From Graphilbum fragrans (Eukaryota > Ascomycota > Sordariomycetes > Ophiostomatales > Ophiostomataceae): DNA of 64,000 nt. Position 1 is the stretch's first letter; each line of letters opens with the position of its first letter. A program made the position numbers and the translations under genes. Under the pieces are notes generated by a model, which did not search any database, had not been told where the DNA came from, and worked only from the letters and a program-made list of their open reading frames with translations. The DNA lies in NCBI GenBank assembly GCA_001513895.1, contig LLKO01000031.1:62001-126000 (forward strand). The letters run 5' to 3'. This document shows, piece after piece, positions 10,286 to 20,337 of the stretch.

Positions 10286-11662
10286 TCAAACCGTCACAGT
10301 GACGCCCTCCTTGGCGCTCTTCTGCGCCAGCTCAACTAGTCTGATCACATCGCGTCCTGCCTCCGCCGGCACTGGCGCCGGTCCCTTGCCGTCTAGCGCC
10401 TCGCCCAGAAGGTCGTAGAATTTGGCGTACGTGGCCGGCGGCACAGTGGGCACAGTGCTAGTCACTAGCGTCCCGTCCTTGCTCACCGTGAGAGTGCCTA
10501 TATTTGTGAGCACGCTGGCGATGCGTAGAAGACAAGACACAAGAGCACAGCACAGAATTGACTTACCAGCATGGCTTGCGTCCTCAATGCCAAAGCCCGG
10601 GTCGGTGAGCTTCATGCCGCCCAGGATCTGCGGTTCTTGAGGATCGAGGTGGTACTGCACACCGTTAGATTCACCCTTTGTGATTACGAACAATAGCGAC
10701 GCGGTCGAAAGGGAAAAGAAAAGACAGAAGAAGACAAAGATAGACAGAAAAAGATGGACAGAAAAAGATGGACAGAAAAAGATAGAAGACAAATACGTGC
10801 CTTGCGGAAGCTGCCGAGGTCTCCGCGCACCCAGAAGCGCAGCTGCTGCGTGTCGGGGCTGATGACGCTCGCCTTGGCCGTCGCCATCATGCCGTTGCCG
10901 TAGTGCAGCAGCACCGTGAACGCGTCCTGCGGATCCTGGCCGGCCGTGGCGGCTGCGCGCTGGGAGCCAAGGAAGGCCGTCAGGCGCTCGGGCAGGCCGT
11001 AGAGAGACAGAATCTGGTCCATCAGGTGCGCGCCCAGGTCGTAGATGGCGTCGCTGCCCGGCTGCATGCCCTTGCCCGCCCACTTGGCCTTGACGACCGG
11101 GCTGTAGCGGTCAAAGTGCGACTCGAACTCGACGATGCGGCCGAGCGCGCCGCTGTCCAGCACCGTCTTGAGCGTGAGGAAGTCCGAGTCCCAGCGGCGG
11201 TTCTGGAAGACCGACAGCAGCACCTTGTTCTTGGCGGCGAGGGCGATGAGCGTCTCGGCCTCGGCGCTGGTCGGCACAAACGGCTTCTCGCAGAGGACTG
11301 CCGCTGTTAGAACGGGCTCCTAGGAGAGGCGTCTGGATCGGCCTTGGCCTTGGCATATACTCCGCCCATCACTGCTACATACCATTCTTGCCCGCCGACA
11401 GAGCCTTCGAAGCGAGACCAAAGTGCGTGGACGCCGGCGTAGAAATGACAACCAGGTCAACGGCTGCGTCCTGGACCAGCTCGTCCGCGTCGCTGTACAC
11501 TGCGCAGGTCGGGTGGTCTGCCTTGGCCGTGGCGCCGCTTCGCTGCACAATGGCACGCAGCTCAAACTTGGGCGAGGCCGCGATAAACGGGATGTGGAAG
11601 ACCTTGGCAGAAAGGCCGTAGCCGATCACGCCCACACCAAACTTCTTGATAGGGGCCGCCAT
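10286..11662 (-). CDS. Gfo/Idh/MocA family NAD(P)-dependent oxidoreductase
   Basis: Proposed exons on the minus strand are 11662-11383, 11297-10801, 10654-10567 and 10497-10286 (358 residues). The Rossmann start is VGVIGYGLSAKVFH (about 9-22). VLCEKP across the first splice junction supplies the family's EKP motif with its lysine. The C-terminal beta-sheet domain carries DLGAHLMDQ and YHLDPQE. Intron 1 (11298-11382) and intron 3 (10498-10566) are GT-AG. Intron 2 (10655-10800) appears to be GC-AG: AAG|GCACGT to GTGCAG|TAC with a CTAAC branch site. This is the only join that keeps frame and gives the conserved GSFRK-YHLD order. Members reduce or oxidise sugars and related polyols; this one resembles the yeast YMR315W-like branch as I recall it. 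The substrate is unknown. Confidence 0.9.
10743..10784. repeat. GACAGAAAAAGATG 14-bp tandem repeat inside an intron
   Basis: Two exact copies and one near-exact copy, purine-rich on the plus strand, lie in the GC-AG intron of the oxidoreductase. On the sense strand this is a pyrimidine tract. It accounts for part of that intron's unusual length (146 nt). Confidence 0.9.
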
Positions 11663-12249
11663 TCTGCTGATTTCTGGACGTGTATCTGCCGGTGATGCTG
11701 TTGGCAAGAGTTTGTCATGGCATTTTCATCCCTCGCATGGCCCTTGGCCAGCTTTAACTAAGTGGGCTGCGAGGGATTAGTCGCACACGTCATCCCTAGA
11801 CAGGGAACTCCGCCATATACCCTCGGACGGCTATGGCATACAAAATCCGACAAGATTGATTCGTGACAGTAACGGCCCGATTCTTGCGCGCATACCCCGC
11901 TTGTCTAGTCGTCAGGCTGCCAAGCTGCTGATGACTATTCTATTTTGGTATCGAGATGAAGCCTGGCACCGAATATGACGTAAATAGCTGCAATGGACTA
12001 CACCTCGACCACGCCTTTCAGTCTCTGACTCCCTGGCACAAACAAAACCTCGAGGGTATGGCCGCCGCCGCTGCTCATTGGCCGTCTTCAAAATGAGGCG
12101 TTCGGGGCGATACTGCATACGGATACAATAGAGGCCATGCCTAGGGCAGATAAGCCGCCCTGGAACTAATTCCGCTTCGTCATTGTGGGTGGCAGAGATA
12201 AGCGAAGCTGAGCACACCATGCTCCCCCACAGCGCAATTTTCGGAAACC

Positions 12250-12292
<43 letters not shown>

Positions 12293-12327
12293 AGCAACCA
12301 CACCGCCAGCGACAGGTATGTGTACAC
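11663..12327. promoter_or_regulatory. Divergent promoter, oxidoreductase / Zn2Cys6 regulator 2
   Basis: The 665 bp between start codons of divergent genes contain a hexamer microsatellite near the regulator. I recognise no specific operator. Shared regulation is possible but not shown. Confidence 0.4.
12255..12290. repeat. GCGACG hexanucleotide microsatellite, 6 copies
   Basis: Six perfect units lie 38 bp upstream of the regulator's ATG. The same hexamer recurs in the coding sequence of the helicase gene at 24619-24642. Confidence 0.95.
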
Positions 12328-14561
12328 ATGAAGATGGATAACGCGACTGCGGCGAGTCCCTCGAGCCAAGAAGGCAGCGCTCCGGGGCCACAGACACGAA
12401 AAGCACCGCGAGGCGAGCGGCCATGCGACACTTGCCGCAAGCGCAAGCTCAAATGCGTGCGAGAGGCCGAGCAGGAGAGATGCGTGCTCTGCACGTTCCA
12501 CAAACGAGAGTGCACCTATCTCGACGAGCCACAACCACGCCGGAATCGCAAACGGGCCGAAGCCGAAGCCGAAAACGGAGGCGGTGCTGGCGGTGCTGGC
12601 GGTGCTGGCAGCAATGTCGAAGCTGTGGCAGACGAAGCGTAGGTCACCGCTCGAACTGCGGAGGAAGATGCCAGCCTGGACGGAGCTAACGATGTAGGCC
12701 GCCGAGCAAGAAGCGCCTCAAAGCGAGTCCCGAGGCCACGAGCTCGGTCGACGCGAGCCGATCCCTTCTGAGCCGCACACTCGGGCTGCACCCGACAACG
12801 AACTTCAAGTACATCGGGCCCGGCTCGCTGCACGAAGACATGCTCCTGGACTACATCTACCCGGCGTCGGCGACCGCGTCGGCTTCGGCACAAACGCGGC
12901 GGGCAAGGGAGGCGGCCAAGTTCCGGCGTGTCGCCGTGGGCACCACCTTTATTGCCCGACCCGACAACACCACGGCGTTCAGCGCCGACGACCAGGCCGA
13001 CATTGACGAGATCGAGCGGCTCGTCCGGCCACACGGCCCGCGTCTGGTAGACCTGTACTTTCGCATTGTGCACCCGAGCTATCCGGTGTTGCACAAGAAG
13101 ATCTTCCGCGACCGGTACGGCCCGTCTCGCAGCGAATCCCCGCAACAGCGCCGCGGCTTCTCGCCGCCCCTTCTCGCGGCCGTCTATCTTCTGGCCATGG
13201 ACTGGTGGGAATACGACCCGGAGCTGTCGAGCGAAGCGGCCCGGCCGGACCGCGATGCGCTGCTGCGGGTGGCGACGCGCGCCCTGACGGCCGTGATCCA
13301 CCGGCCGAAGCTGTCGACGGTGCAGGCCAGCCTGCTGCTGCTGCAGCGGTCGGGCGGCGACTCGTGGGTGCTGACGAGCCAGCTGGTGGCCGTGGCCGAG
13401 GAGCTGGGGCTGCACGTGGACTGCTCGGCGTGGCACATCCCGGTGTGGGAAAAGGGGCTGCGGCGGCGGCTGGCGTGGGCGACGCTGATGCAGGACAAAT
13501 GGAGCTCCTTCATCTACGGCCGGCCGTCGCACGCCCTGCTGTCCAACTGGCGCATGCCGCCGCTCGCGCCCGGCGATTTTTCGGAGACGGCCGCCGCGGA
13601 CCAGGACGCCGCCGAGGGCAGCACCGACATCGACCAGGGCCGGCTGCTGTTCATCCACCTGGCCGGCCTCACCGAGATCATGGCCGAGGGCCTCGAGACC
13701 TTTTACAGCCACGACCCCACCACCACCGCCCGCGCCTTTTTCGCCCGCGACGACGGCCTGCTCGCCCTCGAGCTCGTCAAGTCCATTGCCGTGCGCCTCC
13801 GCGGCTGGGCCGCCGCCCTGCCGGCCTGCCTGCGCATGGACGACGTGCAGACGCGCAGCCTCTGCTCCAACGGCTACCTGCACCTGGCCTACTTCGTCAC
13901 CGAGATCATGATCTACCGCGTCATCGTGCGCAGCCTCGCCCGCCAGCCCCCGCACGCCCTGCTCGGCCTGTGCCGCGACGCCGCCAAGGCCCGCCTGCTG
14001 CACGTCATGCGCTTCGTCGAGAACCTGCGCCCCGAGCATCTGCAGGCCTTTTGGTGGTTCGCCTCCGCCAAGTCGCTCGCCTACATCCGCACCTACGCCT
14101 CGCTGCTGTGGGCCACCAGCAACGGCGAGGACGAGGCCGAGTTCTACCGCCAGAAGCTCGAGGAGTTTCGCTGGAGCCTCAAGGTCCGCGCCCGCGGCGT
14201 CGCCTTCGTCACCGACGCCCTGCGCGAGATGGGCGAAAACCTCGAGGACATCGACATGAGCCGCCCGCCCTTTGAAGTCGTGCCCCCCAAAACCCCCGAC
14301 CCGCTGCTGGAACCGCTCACCGCCAGTGACGCGTCCGACACGTCCGACATGGCCGCCCTGCTGCCGGGAGATGGTGCCGTCGCCGACGACCCCGGGAACG
14401 CCTTCCTGGGTCCCAGTCTTGAGGCTATTCAGCAGTCCATTTTGCAGGCCACCCCAGATCTGCTGGCAGACTTTGATATCTCATCGGCAGAGGCCTTCTT
14501 TGCCGGCATAAACAGCCTCAGTTTGTTTCAGTTTGACCCTTCGCTTGAGAGCCCGAACTAG
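12328..14561 (+). CDS. Zn2Cys6 transcription factor 2 (possible regulator of nitrogen genes)
   Basis: Exons are 12328-12638 and 12698-14561 (724 residues); the 59-nt intron is GT-AG with GCTAAC before its acceptor. The zinc cluster is C33-x2-C36-x6-C43-x8-C52-x2-C55-x6-C62, in the style CDTCRKRKLKC followed by CVLCTFHKREC. A short Ala/Glu/Gly-rich spacer follows, then KYIGPGSLHEDMLL, and a middle homology region with HPSYPVLHKKIF, GDSWVLTSQLVAVAEELGLH and RRRLAWATLMQDKW. These blocks resemble the large family that includes Dal81/TamA-like co-regulators, but I cannot assign an orthologue. An in-frame second ATG at 12334 is an alternative start. The gene lies head-on toward the hydrolase-amidase fusion, with a tRNA between, so a role in that pathway is suggested by position only. 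Confidence 0.88.
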
Positions 14562-15081
14562 AGTGGCAGATGATTGTTTTATTACACTATAGGCTAGAAG
14601 GAATGTAGTTGGTAGCAAAAACAGATGCTTCTACGCACTCGTTTGCTCAAAATACCATGGACAACAGAAGAGACAAGTGGTTGAGTATGGTTCGCGGGCC
14701 AGTTTCCACCTGTTATTCGTTGGCAGCACACAAATGTAGGATCGATAAAGAATGAAACATACTCGCGTAGGTCATTGCAAGGTAGCCTGCACAGCTTCGC
14801 CGTTGGGTACTTGGAGCCTTAAAGGAGACCCGCTGCTGAAATTGGATCCAACTAGTAAAGTGCTACGCTCCAAAGGCTTCGACCCTGTAGATGCCTAGCG
14901 GTGGCTTTCTTTCGGCGCGGTTCTATAGTGTATGGGCGATCATAGGCTTCCGCCAAGGCTTTCACCGCTCAGGAGCTGTGATAGTACCCCGTTTGATACA
15001 TGTACCATCTTATTACACAACGCAATGCGAGTGGACGCCAACGAGACAAAAAATACCTCGTAATACCACCAGCAAAAAGAA
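14562..15081. other. Intergenic region
   Basis: It holds the regulator's 3' untranslated region and a tRNA downstream flank. The T5 run on the minus strand at about 15074-15078 is the likely tRNA-Tyr terminator. Nothing else is convincing. Confidence 0.5.
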
Positions 15082-15172
15082 TCTCCCGAGCCGAAATCGA
15101 ATCGGCGACCTTTCGGTTACAAGAGGGGAACCATTACAGCCGAACGTGATAAACCAACTACACCATCAGGAG
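15082..15172 (-). tRNA. tRNA-Tyr(GTA) with a 16-nt intron
   Basis: Read on the minus strand, acceptor CTCCTGA pairs with TCGGGAG (one G-U) and the discriminator is A. The first pair is C-G, as expected for eukaryotic tRNA-Tyr. Anticodon stem TTCGG/CCGAA encloses CTGTAA; the intron occupies 15118-15133, one base 3' of the anticodon, the canonical place. The T arm is GCCGA-TTCGATT-TCGGC. A T5 terminator follows. Confidence 0.88.
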
Positions 15173-15317
15173 TCACAGTCGTAGAAGTTGTGACCTCGGC
15201 AAAGATCGTGGGTCTATCAAGCGTCTGCCCCCCCCCTAAAATTAAAGTAATTGGGCACTTTACTTCTTTTCAATGTGTTAATGCTGGATTCTCATTTTCT
15301 GCTCGGGAAATAGCTTT

Positions 15318-17609
15318 CTACGGAGTAGCTACCTTGCCAGCTGCCTCGACCTCCGCGGAAAACACAGATGCAATATCAAACAATTGACCATCCATGCCAG
15401 ATGCACACACAAAACAGACCCCGAAAGGCATGTTTCCCTCTACAAAGCCCGCCGGCACGCTCATAGCGCACAGGTCCAGCACGTTGCCAAAGTGCGTGAA
15501 CTGGCCCAGTCGTGCGTTTAACGTGATTGGCTCGGCCTGCATTTCAGCAATAGTGGGATGGAACGGTGCTGTCGGGACCACGAGCACATCAACGCCGCCC
15601 CCGGCCTTGGAGAGAAGCTGTGCTGCCTCTCGCATCGCCTCTACCTGCACCTGTTTGTCTGCAAACACATCCCATGGCTTCGCGTCCCGAGCCAGCACTT
15701 TGTAGAACAGCTCCTTGGTCGTGGGGTGGAACCTGTCAATGTTGTTCATCACAAAGGCATGGCCCATGCCAGAAATGCGCTCGTTGACCAGGCTCCCGTT
15801 GTAGAGCAGGTCGGTCGCCGTCACAAACGGCTGGTAGGCGGCGTCATCGAGGTGGCGCACCCGGCCGCCAGCTCGCTGCAGCGCCTTCAGTGCATCCGCG
15901 AAAGCGGCGCGGAAGGGCCCCGACAGCGTCTCTAGGTGCACGTCTGGGGGCACGGCCACGGTGAACCCGCCAGCACGAAGGCCGCGGTAGTCCGCGAGAA
16001 CTAGCGGCAGCGAGGCTGGGTCTTTGGCAAAGGCATCGGCCGCGTCAAACTGGTCCACCACATACCACAGTGCACGGGTCTCGGCCACAGTGGGAGCTAG
16101 CAGCGTCGCGGTGTCCAGACTGCGACAGCATGGCACGATGCCGCGATACGACATGGTGCCCTTGGTGGGCTTGTAGCCCACGAGATTGTTGAATGCAGCC
16201 GGAACGCGCCCACTGCCAGCTGTATCTGTGGCCAGCGAAAAAGACACCAGGCGCGCTCCGACCACAACGGCCGACCCCGACGACGAGCCCCCCGAGATGT
16301 ATTTGCCACCGCCAAACACGCTGGATGAGATGCCATACGGAGACCGGCAGCCACTGAGCCCCGTGGCCAGCTGGTCCATGTTGGTCTTGCCCACAAGCAG
16401 CGCGCCGGCTGCCATGACAGCCGTAGCAGACGGCGCTGTGTCTTTGGCGATGTACGTAAAGTCGGGGCAGGCGGCTGTCGTGGGCAGACCGGCAATATCG
16501 AAGCTGTCTTTGACGGCGAACGGAACGCCATAGAGCGTTGGCAGCTCGTCGCGGCTGGTCCCGGCATATTTGGCCTCCAGCGCCCGGGCTTCGGCAACGA
16601 CCTCCTCGCGCGGACGCAATAAGATCCACGGATGCGGGTTCTCGCGCTCGTACTCTTCAATCCGATCAAAGACCCGCGTAAACACGTCCACCGGCGACAA
16701 GCCGTGGTGTTTGTAGTGGTTCTGGAGCGTGAAAATATTGAGGGATCCGCCCCATGCTGCGGAAGTGCCGTTCACCTTGGCAGCAGTCCCGTTTCCGTTG
16801 ACGTTATGCTCTGTTGTTGCGTCTGGCGATCCTATGTCTGGTTCACCATGTTCCGCAGCGCTTCCGTGGACTGCAGGTTCAATGGCCCCGTCTTCCGTGG
16901 CGGGTGCAGGCTGGCCAGCAGCTGCTATCAGCTCGGAGCTGTTTCCGACAAACCCAAACAGCCCGTCGAAAGACGCAAACATGTCGAGGGATGCCTGTCC
17001 ATATCCAGCGTCGAACCCGCCCGTGCAGTTTTCCAAGAGGCAGCACTGGAATCCGCGGTCGCTGGCCTCGCGAGCCGACGATATCACGCAGCACTCTGTC
17101 GTCACGCCGCAGAAGAGCAGGTGCGTCACGCCGCGGGCCATCAACTTGCGATGGAGGCTCGTGTCCCAGAAGGCCCCCTTGCCCGCCTTGTCGATCACCA
17201 CCTCGCCAGGCCACGGTCGAAGTTCGTCCACCAGGTCGTGGCCATGCTCCCCTCGAACCAACAGCCGGCCCATGGGTCCCTGGTCGCCGATGCCAGCCGT
17301 GTGGTGCGTGTTGGGGGCGTCCAGCTGTCGGTCGTGCTTGGCGGCACTGAGGTCGGCCAGGTCTGGCCGGTGGCCCTCCCGCGTGTGCACTATGTGAAGT
17401 CCTAGTGCCCGAGCAGCAGCAAGGGTAGGTTGGGTGGCTGGAACCACTGCCCGGACCTTGGCAAACACCTCGGGAGAGCCGCATTGGATGGCCCCGAATC
17501 CGCCAGGGTCCACAAAGTCCCGCTGGATGTCGACCAGCACAAGAGCCGTGCGTTCCGGAGGGAATGTGAACGCATAAGGGCGAGCGGAAGCGAATGTGAT
17601 AGTAGCCAT
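15318..17609 (-). CDS. Cysteine hydrolase (isochorismatase-like) fused to allophanate-hydrolase-type amidase
   Basis: A single exon encodes 763 residues. Residues 1-230 form an isochorismatase-superfamily hydrolase with the expected triad: Asp27 (LVLVDIQRDF), Lys141 (VIDKAGKGAFW) and Cys174 (GVTTECCV). A linker rich in Ala, Gly, Asn and Glu (about 231-285) leads to an amidase-signature domain (about 290-763) with Lys367 (GVPFAVKD), cis-Ser442 (SGGSSSGS) and nucleophile Ser466 (DTAGSGR). The surroundings (TTAACPDF, NMDQLATGLSGCRSPYG, NNLVGYKPT) match allophanate hydrolase (AtzF, amidase half of Dur1,2) rather than general amidases. In bacteria, biuret hydrolase of the first type makes allophanate, which the second type converts to ammonia and CO2; one polypeptide could do both. 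This is inference, since other ureides fit the first domain. The separate C-terminal domain of many allophanate hydrolases is absent. The ATG at 17609 is preferred over one 22 codons upstream. The gene shares a promoter with the NCS1 permease. Confidence 0.9.
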   Translation of the reverse strand: MATITFASARPYAFTFPPERTALVLVDIQRDFVDPGGFGAIQCGSPEVFAKVRAVVPATQPTLAAARALGLHIVHTREGHRPDLADLSAAKHDRQLDAPNTHHTAGIGDQGPMGRLLVRGEHGHDLVDELRPWPGEVVIDKAGKGAFWDTSLHRKLMARGVTHLLFCGVTTECCVISSAREASDRGFQCCLLENCTGGFDAGYGQASLDMFASFDGLFGFVGNSSELIAAAGQPAPATEDGAIEPAVHGSAAEHGEPDIGSPDATTEHNVNGNGTAAKVNGTSAAWGGSLNIFTLQNHYKHHGLSPVDVFTRVFDRIEEYERENPHPWILLRPREEVVAEARALEAKYAGTSRDELPTLYGVPFAVKDSFDIAGLPTTAACPDFTYIAKDTAPSATAVMAAGALLVGKTNMDQLATGLSGCRSPYGISSSVFGGGKYISGGSSSGSAVVVGARLVSFSLATDTAGSGRVPAAFNNLVGYKPTKGTMSYRGIVPCCRSLDTATLLAPTVAETRALWYVVDQFDAADAFAKDPASLPLVLADYRGLRAGGFTVAVPPDVHLETLSGPFRAAFADALKALQRAGGRVRHLDDAAYQPFVTATDLLYNGSLVNERISGMGHAFVMNNIDRFHPTTKELFYKVLARDAKPWDVFADKQVQVEAMREAAQLLSKAGGGVDVLVVPTAPFHPTIAEMQAEPITLNARLGQFTHFGNVLDLCAMSVPAGFVEGNMPFGVCFVCASGMDGQLFDIASVFSAEVEAAGKVATP
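15319..15327. repeat. TACGGAGTA motif copy
   Basis: This is an exact copy of a 9-mer dispersed through the window. It overlaps the end of the hydrolase-amidase gene. Confidence 0.8.
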
Positions 17610-18554
17610 GGTCAAGCTTGGGTGGTAGAGGACGTAGGACGTAAAAAGACCAATAAAATAAAATAAAAACTGCACTTATCGACTTGTCACCTGCAAAGCT
17701 GCTATCATGCGAAATCGCTTGCCTACGTCTCGAAGCAGGTCATGAGCCAAGCTGGTTTTGCACTGGGAGAAAAAAAACTGCAGAAGAGTTGCCCAATTAT
17801 CCAAAACAAAACCCAAATGAAGAAACGAAGCCCCCCATGTCCACCCCGCAATATCCGGTGGGGGTTGGTTGTCCTGCAGCTGCCTTGCTCTTGACTCCTG
17901 CGATAGTAAGATCAGATAAAGACACCAATCATAGACGCAGGGTGCGCCGCCGGCGCTCAACATTGACAGCTAAACTTGGCCCGCCGGCGCAAGCTGCCTT
18001 GTCGTTATCTTATCGTCGTGATCTGATTCGTCCAGGCTCTTATCAGTCGCCCACCTACCTCGAAGGGCCTGAGGACTCCAAGATCTTCCCCATTTTGCGG
18101 CTGGGTGCCTGCGGCTGGGTGCCGGCGGCCAGATATTGCCCTGAATATTGCTGCCACATCAGTCCTAGCGCTCAGATAACACTGAGCCACCGAATAATAC
18201 AGCTTAGTCGTCACCGCGTTGGCACTGCGATTCCGCCGGGCTCTCTCATATCAAACTGGTTCCGACGGCGCTCCCGTTGGCACTGATGATAGTGTGTTGG
18301 GCCCATCTTATCGTAAAAAGTTCTGCATGTGGCTGAGAATGCAATTGTTGGATATGGGATCCCACCCTCTGTGAGCCTGTCGTTGCAACGACAAATCGCT
18401 GCATCACGTCTTGTACATAAACCGTGTCGACACCTCTCGCTTCTCCGTGGGCCGTAGCATCGACATTGCCTTCACTCCCAGTACGGGCCCCAACAGCCTT
18501 CCGTCTTAAAGTGAACAAAAAATTAAAGCTACCCGTACCCAGAACACCAGCATA
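17610..18554. promoter_or_regulatory. Shared divergent promoter with a GATA-factor motif cluster
   Basis: The 945 bp separate the ATGs of the hydrolase-amidase and the permease. HGATAR motifs, the binding sequence of AreA/NIT2-type nitrogen regulators, occur on either strand at about 17675, 17702, 17901, 17914, 18005, 18009, 18039, 18174, 18287 and 18307. Roughly three are expected by chance at equal base composition. Two overlap as TTATCTTATC at 18005-18014. Nitrogen-catabolite control of both genes is the natural inference. Confidence 0.6.
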
Positions 18555-20337
18555 ATGGACGGCGTGAGGCACCGCGTGCATGCGGCCAAGGCCAACCTCA
18601 GGTCCAAGCGCCACAAGCAGGGCTGGGTCATCGACAAGCAGCCCATGACCTTTGCCGATGGCGACTCTTGGAGTAACAGAGACTCCGACGTCACGCCTCT
18701 CGAGCAGCGCACATGGACAGCCTGGACAATCGTTGGCTACTGGTTTAGCGATGTCTTGTGCACCCAGAGCTGGAGTGGCGCCTCGGCGATCATTGCTGTC
18801 GGCCTAACCTGGTGCGTTTTTCCACTTCCCCGGACGCTGTGATGTGCGAGCTAACTTGGATATAGGCGCGAGGCTGTGTACTGCCTGGCCCTTGGAACCT
18901 TTACTGTTGCCATTCCTCTTTGCCTCAACGGTGCCACCGGTGCAGAGCTCCATGTCCCCTTTCCCATCGTCGCTCGGGCCAGCTTCGGCTTCTACTTCAG
19001 TCGCTTCGGTATTGTCATTCGCATGGTGACTGCTCTGTTTTGGCATGGTAAGCTACTGTCTGTATATCTCCTCACTGTTTGTCTGCACTGCTGACTTCTT
19101 CCCAGCTATCCAGACCTATTCCGGCTCCACGGCCATGACCCAAGTCATCCGCGCCATCTGGCCGTCGTACCTCAACATCCCGAACCACCTCCCCAAATCT
19201 GCCGGCATCACATCCCAGGGCCTCTGCTCGCACTTTCTCTTCTGGCTGGTGCAGTTTCCTGTCTTGCTGATTCCTCCCCATAAGCTCAAGTGGTTCTTCG
19301 TGGCCAAAGCTTTCATTGTCCTCACCGCAGCTGTCGGTACTGTTATTGGCATGACCCATCTGGCTGGTGGTACCGGCCAGATCTTTGACCAGAAAGCCAC
19401 TGTCACCGGCGCGACTCGGGCTTGGCTCATTCTCTCTTCCATGAGCTCCATGACCGGCGGTTGGGCCACCATGGCCACCAACGTGGCTGATTTCACGCGC
19501 TACCTCAACAAGCCTGGTGCCGTTTACTGGCAGACGGCCCTGGTGCCCTTTGTCTGCACACTTGTTGGTATTTTCGGCATCATCGCCACCTCGTGCTCCA
19601 AGGTTGTCTACGGCGAGTACATCTGGGACCCTCTGACACTCGCCAGCCGCTGGGAAGGCCCTGGTGGCCGTGCTGCGGCCTTCTTTGTTGGTGTGGCTTG
19701 GGTCATTGCCCAGATCGGAACAAACGTCTCAGCCAACGTCATTTCTTGCGCCAACGACATGACCAGTCTGTTTCCCAAGTACATCAACATTCGTCGCGGC
19801 GCCATCCTCACGACTGTTGTAGCTGGCTGGATCATGGTGCCGTGGAAGATAGTCGACTCTGCCCAGTCACTGCTGAATTTCATGGGCGCTCTCGGCATTT
19901 TCCTCGCTCCCATTGCCGCTATTCTTGGTTGTGATTACTGGCTTGTCAAGCGCAAGGCTGTCGATGTTCCCGCTCTCTACCGTCGCCACGGCCGCTACAA
20001 CTACGGCAACCGATATGGCACCAACTGGCGTGCTGTCATTGCTCTGATGGTGGGCTTCGTGCCTAATCTGCCGGGCCTGGCCGCCGCTGTTAACCCCAAA
20101 GTGAAGATTGGCGGAGCCAAATATGTCTACGACATCTTTTATCTCTATGGCTTCACGTCGAGCTTCGTGCTATATTATGTGCTCAACCTCGTCTTCCCGG
20201 ACAAGGGCACTCTAATTCCACATGCTGTTCATGGGGATACCATCGTGATTGATGGGCAGGAGAAGATTAATGACGGTCTTCATGATCCGACCAAGGGTCC
20301 CGCTCTTTATGTGTCGTCGGATGATGCCAAGGTCTAA
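18555..20337 (+). CDS. NCS1-family permease (Fur/Dal4 type)
   Basis: Exons are 18555-18811, 18866-19047 and 19106-20337 (556 residues); introns of 54 and 58 nt are GT-AG with CTAAC or CTGAC branch sites. The protein has the nucleobase-cation-symport-1 pattern of about 12 membrane segments. It begins with a cytoplasmic tail, then WTAWTIVGYWFSD in TM1. The conserved VPFPIVARASFG and TRYLNKPGA follow, with GCDYWLVKRKAVDVPALY in the late loop. Fungal Fur-type members import uracil, allantoin, uridine, hydantoins or related compounds with protons; sequence alone does not settle the substrate. It is divergent from the hydrolase-amidase fusion, which suggests that it imports that enzyme's substrate or its precursor. 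Confidence 0.93.

Noticed and set aside
12516..14039. 507-codon minus-strand open frame opposite regulator 2
   Set aside because: Antisense shadow with no family features; the sense frame has the zinc cluster and the middle homology region.
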